DNA from: CAWGLW01 sp963823525
Lineage (GTDB): Bacteria > Pseudomonadota > Gammaproteobacteria > Steroidobacterales > Steroidobacteraceae
Assembly: GCA_963823525.1 (NCBI GenBank)
Contig: CAWGLW010000006.1
Span: 248,001 to 312,000 of the forward strand
Direction: 5' to 3'
DNA length: 64,000 nt
Position numbers and translations under genes: made by a program. The notes beneath the pieces were generated by a model, which was not told the origin of the DNA, did not search any database, and saw only the letters and a program-made list of their open reading frames with translations. Shown here piece by piece: positions 1 through 8,690 of this stretch (positions are counted from its first letter, which is position 1; every line of letters starts with the position of its first letter).

Positions 1-1
1 G

Positions 2-625
2 ATCACCCACCCGAACATCATCCGGATCTACGACTTTCTGTTCATCCGGGGCAATTACGCGATCTCGATGGAATACTTCGAGTCGCATACGCTCGGAAAC
101 GAGGTCAACGAGAAGCCGCTGCCGCTGAACAAGGCCGTGCGCTTCGCCACCGACATCGCAACCGGCATGTCGGTGGCGCACCAGTCCGGCGTCATTCACC
201 GCGACCTCAAACCCGCCAACGTGCTGATCGACAATGCCGGCCTGGTCAAGGTCGTGGACTTTGGCGTTGCTGCCGCGCAGAAGCAGGGAGATACCCAGCT
301 CACCAAGACCGGTTACGTGATCGGCTCGCCGAAATACATGGCGCCCGAGCAGATCCTCGGCAAGAAAGTCGACGAGCGCGCCGACATCTACAGCCTGGGC
401 GTCATTCTCTACGAAATGCTTTGCGGGGAGCCCCCGTACCATCGGGGCGACCACATGGCCGTGATGTATCAACACGTGCAGGGCAAGGCCAGGCCGCCGA
501 TCGAGATCAACCCGAAGATCCCACCGGGACTGTCGGAGATCGTCGGCAAGGCCATGTCCGTCGACAAGACCAAGCGCTTTCAGACGATGGACGAGTTGCG
601 CTCGGCGCTCGAAAAGTACATGTGA
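2..625 (+). CDS. Ser/Thr protein kinase, C-terminal part (5' end outside window)
   Basis: The reading frame is open from the left edge, so the N-lobe with its glycine loop and lysine lies upstream of the window. Visible Hanks-type kinase motifs are the catalytic loop HRDLKPANVLID, the metal-binding DFG in VVDFGVAAA, the APE motif in YMAPEQ, and the later DERADIYSLGVILYEML and GEPPY segments. The protein ends about 30 residues after the last kinase helix, and no transmembrane or sensor domain is seen in this part. It phosphorylates Ser/Thr on unknown partners. The stop is 11 bp before the next gene, a PilT-type ATPase, so the kinase is probably co-transcribed with two pilus motor genes and may control them (inference from position). 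Confidence 0.9.
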   Translation: MTHPNIIRIYDFLFIRGNYAISMEYFESHTLGNEVNEKPLPLNKAVRFATDIATGMSVAHQSGVIHRDLKPANVLIDNAGLVKVVDFGVAAAQKQGDTQLTKTGYVIGSPKYMAPEQILGKKVDERADIYSLGVILYEMLCGEPPYHRGDHMAVMYQHVQGKARPPIEINPKIPPGLSEIVGKAMSVDKTKRFQTMDELRSALEKYM

Positions 626-636
626 TGGAGGGGTAG

Positions 637-1737
637 ATGGCGCGCATCGATGCATTCCTCAAACTCGGCGCTTCGCAGGGCTGTTCGGACGTTCACCTGG
701 CGGTAGGCGTTCCGCCGATGCTGCGAATGAACGGCGAGCTGATGCCGATCAAGTTCCGCATCCTTGGCGATGCGGAACTCGAAGGCTATGTCAGTGAGAT
801 ACTCAGCGCGAGCCAGCGCGACCAGTTCGAGAAAGGTCACGACATCGATTTCTCGTATGTCTCGGCGGATGGCAATCGATTCCGCGGCAATTTCTTTCAT
901 AAGGATACGGGTGTCGGCGCCGTCTTTCGTACGATTCCCGAGGAAGTGCCCAGGCTCGACTCGTTGAACCTGCCAGCTGTGGTCGCGGATTTCTGTGACT
1001 ATCACCAGGGCATGGTGCTGGTGACCGGGTCGACCGGCACCGGCAAGTCGACCACGCTCGCGGCGATGATCGATCACCTGAACCGGACCCGGCGCCTGAA
1101 CATTATCAGCCTGGAGGACCCGATCGAATTCGTTCACCGCAGCAAGATGAGCCAGGTCATTCAGCGCGAGCTGCACACTCACCTGCCCTCTTTCGCCGAA
1201 GGCGTGCGCGCAGCCATGCGCGAGGACCCGGACGTGATCCTGGTCGGGGAACTGCGTGACGCAGACACCGTGCGCTGGGCCATGACCGCCGCCGAGACGG
1301 GTCATCTCGTGCTCGGCACGCTGCACACGACCAGTGCCGTCAAGACCATCGATCGTCTCGTGGACGCTCTGCCGGCCGAGGAGCGCGAGCAGACCAAGAG
1401 TTTCATGTCACAGAGCCTGATCGGCGTCGTGACCCAGACGCTCGTGCGTACGCCCGACCTGCGCGGGCGACGGGCGATCACCGAGGTGATGGTAATGAAC
1501 CGCGCGATCGGCAAGCTGATCATGACCGATCAGACGCACATGATTCCCTCGCAGCTTCAGACTGGCCGGGATGCTGGCATGCAGCTGATGGACCAGGCAT
1601 TGCTGGCGGCCGTGAAAGCCCGTGAGGTGGACCCGGAAGATGCCTACCAGTACGCCCTCGACAAGCGGCCGTTCACAAACTACATGACCGATGGCACAGG
1701 TATCCTGAAGGCCGAGCTGGCCAAGGAGTCCCCATGA
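637..1737 (+). CDS. PilT-family type IV pilus retraction ATPase
   Basis: A 366-aa secretion-type ATPase of PilT length. It has an N-terminal PAS-like region, Walker A GSTGTGKSTT (about residues 131-140), an Asp box (SLEDPIEFVH), Walker B region (EDPDVILVGELRD) and His box (HLVLGTLHT). The C-terminal stretch around THMIPSQLQTGRDAGMQ matches the PilT pattern better than PilU. A strong ribosome site (ggagggg) precedes the ATG. PilT hexamers depolymerise the pilus at the inner-membrane platform during twitching. The stop overlaps the start of a second PilT/PilU-like gene by 4 bp (ATGA), and a kinase lies just upstream. It is not next to the pilin cluster at 40-47 kb, so it could be a second motor set in addition to a canonical pilT elsewhere. 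Confidence 0.88.
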   Translation: MARIDAFLKLGASQGCSDVHLAVGVPPMLRMNGELMPIKFRILGDAELEGYVSEILSASQRDQFEKGHDIDFSYVSADGNRFRGNFFHKDTGVGAVFRTIPEEVPRLDSLNLPAVVADFCDYHQGMVLVTGSTGTGKSTTLAAMIDHLNRTRRLNIISLEDPIEFVHRSKMSQVIQRELHTHLPSFAEGVRAAMREDPDVILVGELRDADTVRWAMTAAETGHLVLGTLHTTSAVKTIDRLVDALPAEEREQTKSFMSQSLIGVVTQTLVRTPDLRGRRAITEVMVMNRAIGKLIMTDQTHMIPSQLQTGRDAGMQLMDQALLAAVKAREVDPEDAYQYALDKRPFTNYMTDGTGILKAELAKESP

Positions 1738-2843
1738 GCGCCGACGCGAGCCCGGCGAGCGAGTCGGCGCGGGTTCATCGACCGCGCAGGATCGACGAGT
1801 TACTCAGGCAGCTGCTGGCCAGGAACGGCTCCGATCTGCACCTGGTCGCCGGGGACCCGCCACGGATTCGTCTCTACGGCGAACTGCAGGACTTGCGCTC
1901 CGAGCCGCTAGGCCAGGAGGAAGCGCAGGAAATGATCTACGAGATCATGACACGCAAGTCCGTGCAGCGGCTCGAACAGATGGACGGCGCGGACTTCGCG
2001 TACATGATTCCGGACGTTTCGCGATTCCGGGTAAATGTTTTCCGCCACATCGGTGGCCTGGGCGCGGTGCTGCGCGCGATCCCGTCCCACGCGCTGTCGC
2101 TGGACGAGCTCAATATGCCCGAGGCAGTGTGCAACCTCTGCCGGGTCACCAGCGGACTGATTCTAGTCACCGGCAAGACCGGGTCCGGCAAGTCAACAAC
2201 GCTCGCTGCGATGATCGATGACATCAATTCACGCATCAAGGGCCACATCCTGACGATCGAGGACCCGATTGAGTTCGTCCATCAGCGCAAGAACTGCCTG
2301 CTGAGCCAGCGCGAAGTCGGCGTGCACAGTCCCAGTTTTGCAGAGGCATTGCACTCCGCACTGCGCGAAGATCCGGACGTCGTGCTGGTCGGCGAGCTAC
2401 GCGACCTCGAGACCATGAGCATCGCGGTGACGGCCGCGGAAATGGGCATCCTGGTCATGGGAACGCTGCACACGAATGGCGCCGCGGCAACCGTGGACCG
2501 GATCGTCAATGCCTTTCCGCACGACAAGCAGGGCCACGTGCGCACGATGCTCTCAACGTCGCTGCGGGGGGTGATCTCCCAGCAGCTCATCCAGCGCTTG
2601 GATAAACGCGGGCGGGTCGCGGCGCTGGAGGTACTGATCAACACGCCGGCGGTCAGTAACCTGATTCGCCAGGGCAAGCTCGACCAGCTCGAAAACGCAA
2701 TGCAGAGTGGCGCACAACACGGCATGGGCACGATGGACTCCGCACTTCAGACACTGCTCGATCGCGGCATGATCAGCGGCCGGGCCGCCTACGAGCAGTC
2801 GAGCAACAAGCAGCGCTTCGAGAAGTTCAAGGACATCGACTAG
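1734..2843 (+). CDS. PilT/PilU-family ATPase (second copy, PilU-like)
   Basis: A 369-aa paralogue of the preceding gene, translationally coupled to it through an ATGA overlap. Motifs: Walker A GKTGSGKSTT, Asp box LTIEDPIEFVHQ, Walker B EDPDVVLVGELRD, His box-like ILVMGTLHTNG. The C-terminal part (LINTPAVSNLIRQGKLDQLENAMQSG) resembles PilU and PilT4-type proteins. PilU normally needs PilT as partner, which fits the tandem arrangement. The N-terminal 20 residues are a low-complexity leader before the conserved start. A metG gene follows after a 90-bp gap containing a small hairpin (2879-2895), so the motor operon probably ends here. Confidence 0.85.
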   Translation: MSADASPASESARVHRPRRIDELLRQLLARNGSDLHLVAGDPPRIRLYGELQDLRSEPLGQEEAQEMIYEIMTRKSVQRLEQMDGADFAYMIPDVSRFRVNVFRHIGGLGAVLRAIPSHALSLDELNMPEAVCNLCRVTSGLILVTGKTGSGKSTTLAAMIDDINSRIKGHILTIEDPIEFVHQRKNCLLSQREVGVHSPSFAEALHSALREDPDVVLVGELRDLETMSIAVTAAEMGILVMGTLHTNGAAATVDRIVNAFPHDKQGHVRTMLSTSLRGVISQQLIQRLDKRGRVAALEVLINTPAVSNLIRQGKLDQLENAMQSGAQHGMGTMDSALQTLLDRGMISGRAAYEQSSNKQRFEKFKDID

Positions 2844-2933
2844 ACGCCGGCCCTGCCCTCGCCGGCCGCATACATAGAACCGCTTCGAAGGCGGTGGCAT
2901 ACTGGTGGATTGTTTCGCTGCCGCCGAGCCGCC

Positions 2934-4985
2934 ATGAGCCCGTCCAGTCCCCGCACGCTTCTCGTTACCGCCGCATTGCCCTACGCGAACGGCTCCCTGC
3001 ACATTGGCCACCTCGTCGAATACGTACAAACGGACATCTGGGTGCGATTCCAGCGCCTGCGTGGCCACGATTGCCTGTTTGTCTGTGCCAGCGACGCGCA
3101 CGGCACGCCGATCATGCTCAAGGCCCGCCAGGAAGGAATCTCACCAGAGGAACTGATCACGCGGATCTCGGCCGAACAGCTCAATGACTTTCGCGAATTC
3201 GACATCTCGTTCGACAACTATCACACGACTCATTCCCCGGAGAACCGCGAACTCACCGAGCAGATCTACGGCCGGCTCAAGGCGGGCGGACACATCCGGC
3301 GCGAGACCATACGCCAGTCCTATGATGAACAGGCCGCAATGTTTCTTCCGGACCGCTACGTGCGCGGGACCTGCCCGCGGTGCGCGACGCCGGACCAGTA
3401 CGGTGACAGCTGCGAATCCTGTGGCGCCACGTACTCCCCGTCGGAACTGCTCAATCCGATCTCGGTGGTCAGCGGCACTGCCCCGGTCCAGCGAGAGTCC
3501 GAGCACCTGTTCTTCCGGCTCGGTGATTTCGAGACCCTGCTTCACCAGTGGACCGGATCGGGCCGGCTGCAGCCGGCCGTGACGGCGAAGCTGAACGAAT
3601 GGTTCGAAGCTGGCCTGCGCGACTGGGATATTTCAAGGGATGCGCCCTATTTCGGTTTCGAGATCCCGGGTGAAAAGGGAAAATTCTTTTACGTCTGGCT
3701 GGATGCCCCGATCGGCTACCTCGGCAGCTTCCTGCAACTGTGCCGGCGCACCGGCCTGGATTTCGATGCTTACTGGAACGCTGACAGTCAGGCGGAGATC
3801 TATCATTTCATCGGCAAGGACATCGTGTATTTCCACACGCTGTTCTGGCCCGCGGTTCTGCACGCCGCAGGCATGCGTCCGCCTACCGCAGTGTTTGCGC
3901 ACGGGTTCCTGACAGTCAATGGGCAGAAAATGTCGAAGTCGCGTGGCACCTTCATCACCGCACGCACCTGGCTCGATCACCTGCCCGCTGAGTACCTGCG
4001 TTATTACTACGCCTCGCGGCTTGGGCCGGGCATCGACGACCTGGACCTCAGCCTCGATGACTTCGCCGCCAAGGTGAACGCCGATATCGTCGGCAAGCTG
4101 GTCAATATCGCCAGCCGCTGCGCCGGCTTCATTGCGCGTGGTCACGAGGGGCGCCTCGCGGCGGAACTGCCCGATCCCGGCTTGTTTGAGGAGTTTGCCC
4201 AGGCGGGCGAGCGCATCGCTGCCGCCTATGAAGGCCGCGACCTCGCGCTCGTCGTACGGGAAGTCATGCAGCTCGCGGACCGGGCCAACCTCTACATCGA
4301 CCAGCAGAAACCCTGGGTCATGGCCAGGGATCCGCAGCGTGCCAGCGAGGTTCAGGGAGTGTGCACGCAGGGAATCAACCATTTCCGGCAACTGGTCATC
4401 TACCTCAAGCCAGTCCTGCCACGCCTGGCCGAGGCCGCTGAACGCTTCCTCGGGCTCGCCTCCCGGCACTGGGACGATGCCGGCTCGCCGCTGCTTGGCC
4501 GCGTCATCGGCCCGTACGAAGCGCTGGCTATCCGCGTGGACAAAAAGGCCACGCAGGCGCTGCTGGCCGAGGCAGCCGCCAGCCTGCAACCGACGACGGA
4601 CCAGGGCCCGCCGCCACCGGTGACCGCGGCGCCTGCCGATGGCGGGCCGGCTTTCCTGGAAACCATCGGAATCGACGATTTCGCACGAATCGACCTGCGA
4701 ATTGCCCGCATCGAGGCGGCTCGCGTCGTGGCCGACGCCGACAAGCTTCTCGAACTGAAGCTCGACATCGGCGGCGAAAAGCGCACGGTTTTTGCCGGCA
4801 TCCGCCAGGCCTATGATCCCGAGCAACTGGTCGGCCGTCTTGTCGTGGCCGTTGCCAACCTCGCGCCACGCAAAATGCGATTCGGCACCTCCGAAGGCAT
4901 GGTATTGGCGGCCGGTCCGGGCGGCAGGGATATTTTCCTGCTCTCGCCAGACAGCGGCGCCCGCTCCGGCATGAAGGTCAAGTAG
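2934..4985 (+). CDS. metG: methionine--tRNA ligase
   Basis: Class I methionyl-tRNA synthetase of 683 aa, E. coli type. It charges tRNA-Met with methionine in the cytoplasm. Visible are the HIGH-type motif in YANGSLHIGHL near the N-terminus, a zinc knuckle with two CxxC pairs (CPRC and CESC), KMSKS in GQKMSKSRGT near residue 332, the anticodon-binding helical domain, a Pro-rich linker and a C-terminal tRNA-binding (EMAP/Trbp111) domain starting at IDDFARIDLRIARIE. I chose the ATG at 2934. A TTG at 2910 in the same frame would add 8 residues without homology. The gene precedes the rnf operon, a gene order seen in other gammaproteobacteria. Confidence 0.97.
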   Translation: MSPSSPRTLLVTAALPYANGSLHIGHLVEYVQTDIWVRFQRLRGHDCLFVCASDAHGTPIMLKARQEGISPEELITRISAEQLNDFREFDISFDNYHTTHSPENRELTEQIYGRLKAGGHIRRETIRQSYDEQAAMFLPDRYVRGTCPRCATPDQYGDSCESCGATYSPSELLNPISVVSGTAPVQRESEHLFFRLGDFETLLHQWTGSGRLQPAVTAKLNEWFEAGLRDWDISRDAPYFGFEIPGEKGKFFYVWLDAPIGYLGSFLQLCRRTGLDFDAYWNADSQAEIYHFIGKDIVYFHTLFWPAVLHAAGMRPPTAVFAHGFLTVNGQKMSKSRGTFITARTWLDHLPAEYLRYYYASRLGPGIDDLDLSLDDFAAKVNADIVGKLVNIASRCAGFIARGHEGRLAAELPDPGLFEEFAQAGERIAAAYEGRDLALVVREVMQLADRANLYIDQQKPWVMARDPQRASEVQGVCTQGINHFRQLVIYLKPVLPRLAEAAERFLGLASRHWDDAGSPLLGRVIGPYEALAIRVDKKATQALLAEAAASLQPTTDQGPPPPVTAAPADGGPAFLETIGIDDFARIDLRIARIEAARVVADADKLLELKLDIGGEKRTVFAGIRQAYDPEQLVGRLVVAVANLAPRKMRFGTSEGMVLAAGPGGRDIFLLSPDSGARSGMKVK

Positions 4986-5038
4986 CGGCCGGTCTCGAAC
5001 CCGACCGGCAAGTCCGGCGTCGGTCACGCTAGACTAGG

Positions 5039-5062
5039 GCCCGTATCGCAATCTGTACGGGC
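5039..5062 (+). promoter_or_regulatory. stem-loop abutting the rnfA start codon
   Basis: Perfect 7-bp stem GCCCGTA / TACGGGC with a 10-nt loop, ending 4 nt before the rnfA ATG at 5067. It covers the place where a ribosome site should be, and no clear Shine-Dalgarno is seen. It may limit translation initiation of the operon, or it may be chance. No experimental support. Confidence 0.35.
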
Positions 5063-5066
5063 GCCC

Positions 5067-5648
5067 ATGTCCGACCTGCTGCTGCTCGCGCTAGGCGCAA
5101 GCATCGTCAACAATTTCGTCCTGACCGGCTTTCTTGGCTTGTGTCCGTTTGTCGGCGCGAGTCGCCGATTCGATGCGGCCGTCGGCATGGCGCTGGCGAC
5201 CCTGTTTGTGCTCACGCTCGCATCCGGTCTCAGCTATTCCGTCTCTCACTGGGTACTCGAGCCATTGGGCCTCCAGTACCTTCGAACGATCACGTTCATT
5301 CTGCTGATCGCCGGTGTCGTGCAACTGGCCGAACTGATGGTGCGCTCCTCCAGTCCGGTCCTCTACGAACTGCTTGGCGTATTCCTGCCCCTGATCACGA
5401 CGAACTGCGCCGTGCTGGGCGTTGCGCTGATGAACGAGAACCTGGGTCACAACCTCATCGAATCGCTGGTCTTCGGCGCGGCGGCCGCAGCGGGTTTTGG
5501 ACTCGTACTGCTGCTGTTCGCCGCATTGCGCGAACGACTCGAGGACGCTGACCTGCCGCGCGCCTTTCGTGGTGCCCCCGTTGCGCTCGTCACCGCCGGG
5601 CTGATGGCACTGGCGTTCATGGGTTTCAGCGGCCTGGGTGGAAGATGA
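5067..5648 (+). CDS. rnfA: electron transport complex subunit RnfA
   Basis: A 193-aa, six-helix inner-membrane protein of the RnfA/RnfE/NqrD/NqrE family. The helix pair starting with NFVLTGFLGLCPFVGAS and the later LPLITTNCAVLGVAL segment carry the two conserved cysteines that bind a membrane-embedded [2Fe-2S] cluster with RnfE in known complexes. The Rnf complex couples electron flow between ferredoxin and NAD(H) to ion movement. First gene of the run rnfA-B-C-D-G-E. It overlaps rnfB by 4 bp (ATGA), indicating translational coupling. Confidence 0.96.
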   Translation: MSDLLLLALGASIVNNFVLTGFLGLCPFVGASRRFDAAVGMALATLFVLTLASGLSYSVSHWVLEPLGLQYLRTITFILLIAGVVQLAELMVRSSSPVLYELLGVFLPLITTNCAVLGVALMNENLGHNLIESLVFGAAAAAGFGLVLLLFAALRERLEDADLPRAFRGAPVALVTAGLMALAFMGFSGLGGR

Positions 5649-6190
5649 ACGCAGGGACGCTGTACCCGGCCATCGCGATGACCGTGCCGATTGCACTGCT
5701 CATCGGCGCGGCGCTCGGATGGGCCGCGACGCGCCTGCGCCCGGACGAGGACAGTCTGGTCGCGGAGATTGAAGCGCTGCTGCCGCAGACCCAGTGCGCG
5801 CAGTGCCTGTTTCCGGGTTGCCGGCCCTACGCACAGGCCGTCGCCAGAGGCGAGGCCCAGATCGATCGTTGCCCGCCGGGCGGGCAGGCAACGGTGACCG
5901 CACTGGCTGACCTGCTGGGACGCGAGCGCCGGCCGGTCGATTCCCGATACGGGGAAGAAAAACCACCGTCGGTGGCCTGGATTGACGAGCGGCGGTGCAT
6001 CGGCTGCGCCTTGTGCCTGCCGGCGTGTCCGGTCGATGCGATTACCGGGGCCGCGAAGTTCATGCACACCGTGATCGCCGAGCAGTGCACCGGTTGCGAG
6101 CTTTGCCTGGCGCCCTGCCCGGTCGACTGCATCGAGCTGCGCCCGTTACCTGCCGTCGGCGCAACGGCGCCCACACAGCTCCTGGCATGA
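5645..6190 (+). CDS. rnfB: electron transport complex subunit RnfB (Fe-S)
   Basis: A 181-aa iron-sulfur subunit. It has an N-terminal membrane anchor (IAMTVPIALLIGAALGWAA), a Fe-S domain with CAQCLFPGCRPYAQA and a fourth Cys further on (DRCPPGG), then two ferredoxin-type 4Fe-4S motifs (CIGCALCLPACP and CTGCELCLAPCP). RnfB takes electrons from ferredoxin and passes them into the complex. The start overlaps the rnfA stop and the stop overlaps the rnfC start. At 181 aa it is a typical compact gammaproteobacterial RnfB. Confidence 0.96.
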   Translation: MNAGTLYPAIAMTVPIALLIGAALGWAATRLRPDEDSLVAEIEALLPQTQCAQCLFPGCRPYAQAVARGEAQIDRCPPGGQATVTALADLLGRERRPVDSRYGEEKPPSVAWIDERRCIGCALCLPACPVDAITGAAKFMHTVIAEQCTGCELCLAPCPVDCIELRPLPAVGATAPTQLLA

Positions 6191-7638
6191 GCGCACGGAC
6201 ACCGTACTCGGCACGCCTGCGTCTCGATGCGCACAAGGCACGGGCGCTGCAGCGGCCTCTGGAACGTGCGCCGGCGCCCGAGCGCATGACGCTGGCGATG
6301 GACCAGGGTAACGGTTCGAGCGCCACGCCCGTGGTGCGCCAGGGCGAGAAGGTCTTCGTAGGAACAACGCTGGCACGCAGCGATGACACGCGCTGCGCAC
6401 CGGTGCATTCGCCGGTCGCCGGACGGGTCGTCGAAATCGACCGGCAGGCGCCGACCGAGGGCGACGGATTGTGCGTGATTATCGAGAACGACGGCTCGGA
6501 CGAACCGGATCCGCGACGCTCGCCGATTGCGGATTATTCTTCGCAGGCACCGGATGCGTTGCGGGCACATCTGCACGAGGGCGGCATCGTGGGGCTGGGC
6601 GGGGCGGCCTTCCCGACGGCGAGCAAGCTCAGTGCAGCAAGGACGCAACGGGCCCGGCAGCTGATTCTCAATGGAGCAGAGTGCGAACCGTGGATCTCCT
6701 GCGACGACGTGCTGATGCGCGAGCGGGCCGGCGAAATCCTGCTGGGCGCACAGGCCCTGATGCACGTCGCGGGGCTCGAGCGCTGCACGATCGCAGTCGA
6801 GGACGACAAGCCTGAAGCGATCGAGTCGCTGCGATCAGCTCTGGCGGCATCCGCTGACGAGCGCATCGAACTGCTCACCCTGCCGACCCTGTACCCTTCC
6901 GGCGCCGAGGAGCAATTGATCGCCGCCCTGACCGGCAACGAAGTGCCCAGCGGCGGCCTGCCGGCCGACGTCGGCGTCTTGTGCCAGAACGTCGCAACGG
7001 CGGCTGCCGTCGCTCGCCTGCTGCAGACCGGAGAGCCGCTGGTCAGCCGAATCGTCACCCTGACCGGCAGCGGGGTAGCCGAGGCGGGTAACCTCGAGGC
7101 ACGGATCGGCACCCCGATTGCTTCGCTCATCGATTCATGCGGTGGCTACTGCGGCGAGCCGCAACGACTGATCGCCGGCGGCAGCCTGATGGGCCGCGCG
7201 CTGGCCAGCGATGGGATTCCGCTCAACAAGGCGATGAGTTGCGTCATCGTCGCCTGCGAGGGGGATTTTCAGCCGCGCGGTTCGGCGATGACATGCATTC
7301 GCTGCGGCGACTGTGCTCAGGCCTGCCCGATCGGGCTGCTGCCGCAGAGCCTGCATCGGGCCTCGCTCGCAGGGGATCTCGACCGTCTCGAATCACTGGG
7401 CGCAACCGACTGCATTCTCTGCGGCTGCTGCGACTACGTGTGTCCCAGCCAGATTGCGTTGACCGCGGCGTTCCGTGATTCGCGCCAGCGGGTGCGCCAG
7501 AAGCAAAAGGAACGCGTCCGGGCCACCGAATCTCGCGACCGCTTCGAGCGCCACCAGCGGCGGCTCGCGGCCGAAGCCGCGGCGGAGCGCGACGCCTTCG
7601 AGCAGGCGCGGCGACGCGCGCGTGGCGAGACGCGCTGA
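6187..7638 (+). CDS. rnfC: electron transport complex subunit RnfC
   Basis: A 483-aa NADH/FMN-binding Fe-S subunit related to complex I 51-kDa (NuoF) proteins. The start is the ATG at 6187 overlapping the rnfB stop. The frame is open further upstream, but that stretch lies inside rnfB. Features: RnfC barrel-sandwich N-terminus, Gly-rich nucleotide region EGGIVGLGGAAFPTASK, flavin-site segment LILNGAECEPWISCDD, and two 4Fe-4S motifs near the C-terminus (CIRCGDCAQACP, CILCGCCDYVCP). It lacks the long Ala/Lys-rich C-terminal extension of E. coli RsxC and ends in a short basic, Arg/Ala-rich helix. Confidence 0.96.
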   Translation: MSARTPYSARLRLDAHKARALQRPLERAPAPERMTLAMDQGNGSSATPVVRQGEKVFVGTTLARSDDTRCAPVHSPVAGRVVEIDRQAPTEGDGLCVIIENDGSDEPDPRRSPIADYSSQAPDALRAHLHEGGIVGLGGAAFPTASKLSAARTQRARQLILNGAECEPWISCDDVLMRERAGEILLGAQALMHVAGLERCTIAVEDDKPEAIESLRSALAASADERIELLTLPTLYPSGAEEQLIAALTGNEVPSGGLPADVGVLCQNVATAAAVARLLQTGEPLVSRIVTLTGSGVAEAGNLEARIGTPIASLIDSCGGYCGEPQRLIAGGSLMGRALASDGIPLNKAMSCVIVACEGDFQPRGSAMTCIRCGDCAQACPIGLLPQSLHRASLAGDLDRLESLGATDCILCGCCDYVCPSQIALTAAFRDSRQRVRQKQKERVRATESRDRFERHQRRLAAEAAAERDAFEQARRRARGETR

Positions 7639-7649
7639 CGAGCGGGACG

Positions 7650-8690
7650 ATGCAATTCGAAACTTCACCGTCTCCGCATACCGTCGCCGGCCGCAGCGTG
7701 CCCGCAGTAATGATGCAGGTCATGATGGCCCTGCTACCGCTGGGCATCACGCAGCTGATGCTCTTCGGTCCCGGCCTGGTACTGCAGCTGGCCATCGCCT
7801 GCCCGACCGCACTGGCGGCCGAATCGCTTGCGCTGCGCGCGCGTGGCCGGCCCTCGAGCACGGCGCTGCGCGATGGCAGCGTACTGGTGACCGCTTGCCT
7901 GCTGGCCGTTTCGCTGCCGCCGACCCTGCCCTGGTGGCTGACTGCGCTGGGCACGGCATTCGGCGTGCTGATTGGAAAGCATCTGTACGGTGGCCTGGGT
8001 CACAATCCGTTCAACCCGGCCATGGTCGGCTATGCGATGCTGCTGGTTTCGTTTCCCGTAGAAATGACTCACTGGCCCCTTCCGGTCACCGCGGCCGGCC
8101 AGGACTGGCCGGCCCTGGCAAGCCTCACGCTGCAGACATTTTCCGGCGGCCTCGATGCCGCACTGCCCGGCTGGGACGGATACACAGGTGCCACCGCGCT
8201 GGATGCGCTGCGCACCGGTCTCGGCCAGCGATTTACGATGAGCGAGATTTTTTCCGGGCCATCGTTTGGAACGCTCGGCGGCGAGGGCCACGAGTGGCTC
8301 AATGCAGCCGCGTTGTTCGGCGGCCTGTACCTGCTTTTCCGCGGCATCATCCGCTGGCAGATCCCTGTGGCCATGCTCGCCGCTCTTGCGCTGCCGGCAA
8401 TGCTCGCGCACGCATTCGACCCGGGACGTTACGCGGGCATGCTGTTCCACCTGTTTTCCGGTGCAACAATGCTGGGGGCCTTCTTCATTGCGACGGACCC
8501 CGTATCCGCTGCTACCAGTGACCGTGGGCGCCTCATTTACGGAGCCGGAATCGGCGCCATCGCCTGGGCCATTCGCAGCTGGGGCGGGTATCCGGATGGC
8601 ATCGCCTTCGCGGTGCTGCTGATGAACCTGGCCGCGCCACTCATCGATCGCTACACGGTGCCGCGAATCTATGGCCATGCAAAGCGCTGA
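7650..8690 (+). CDS. rnfD: electron transport complex subunit RnfD
   Basis: A 346-aa polytopic membrane subunit of the NqrB/RnfD family. The conserved FSGATMLGAFFIATDP segment carries the SGAT motif whose Thr is covalently flavinylated by ApbE in known Rnf and Nqr complexes. Other family marks are GGLGHNPFNPAMVGYA and the terminal helices ending in NLAAPLIDRYTVPR. The start lies 11 bp after rnfC, and the 3' end overlaps rnfG by 20 bp. No apbE is in this window. Confidence 0.95.
   Translation: MQFETSPSPHTVAGRSVPAVMMQVMMALLPLGITQLMLFGPGLVLQLAIACPTALAAESLALRARGRPSSTALRDGSVLVTACLLAVSLPPTLPWWLTALGTAFGVLIGKHLYGGLGHNPFNPAMVGYAMLLVSFPVEMTHWPLPVTAAGQDWPALASLTLQTFSGGLDAALPGWDGYTGATALDALRTGLGQRFTMSEIFSGPSFGTLGGEGHEWLNAAALFGGLYLLFRGIIRWQIPVAMLAALALPAMLAHAFDPGRYAGMLFHLFSGATMLGAFFIATDPVSAATSDRGRLIYGAGIGAIAWAIRSWGGYPDGIAFAVLLMNLAAPLIDRYTVPRIYGHAKR

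Noticed and set aside
3633..5027. 464-aa open frame antisense to metG
   Set aside because: High-GC shadow of metG; no recognisable motif.
5995..6186. Upstream extension of RnfC
   Set aside because: Lies inside rnfB in another frame; the ATGA overlap at 6187 is the natural start.
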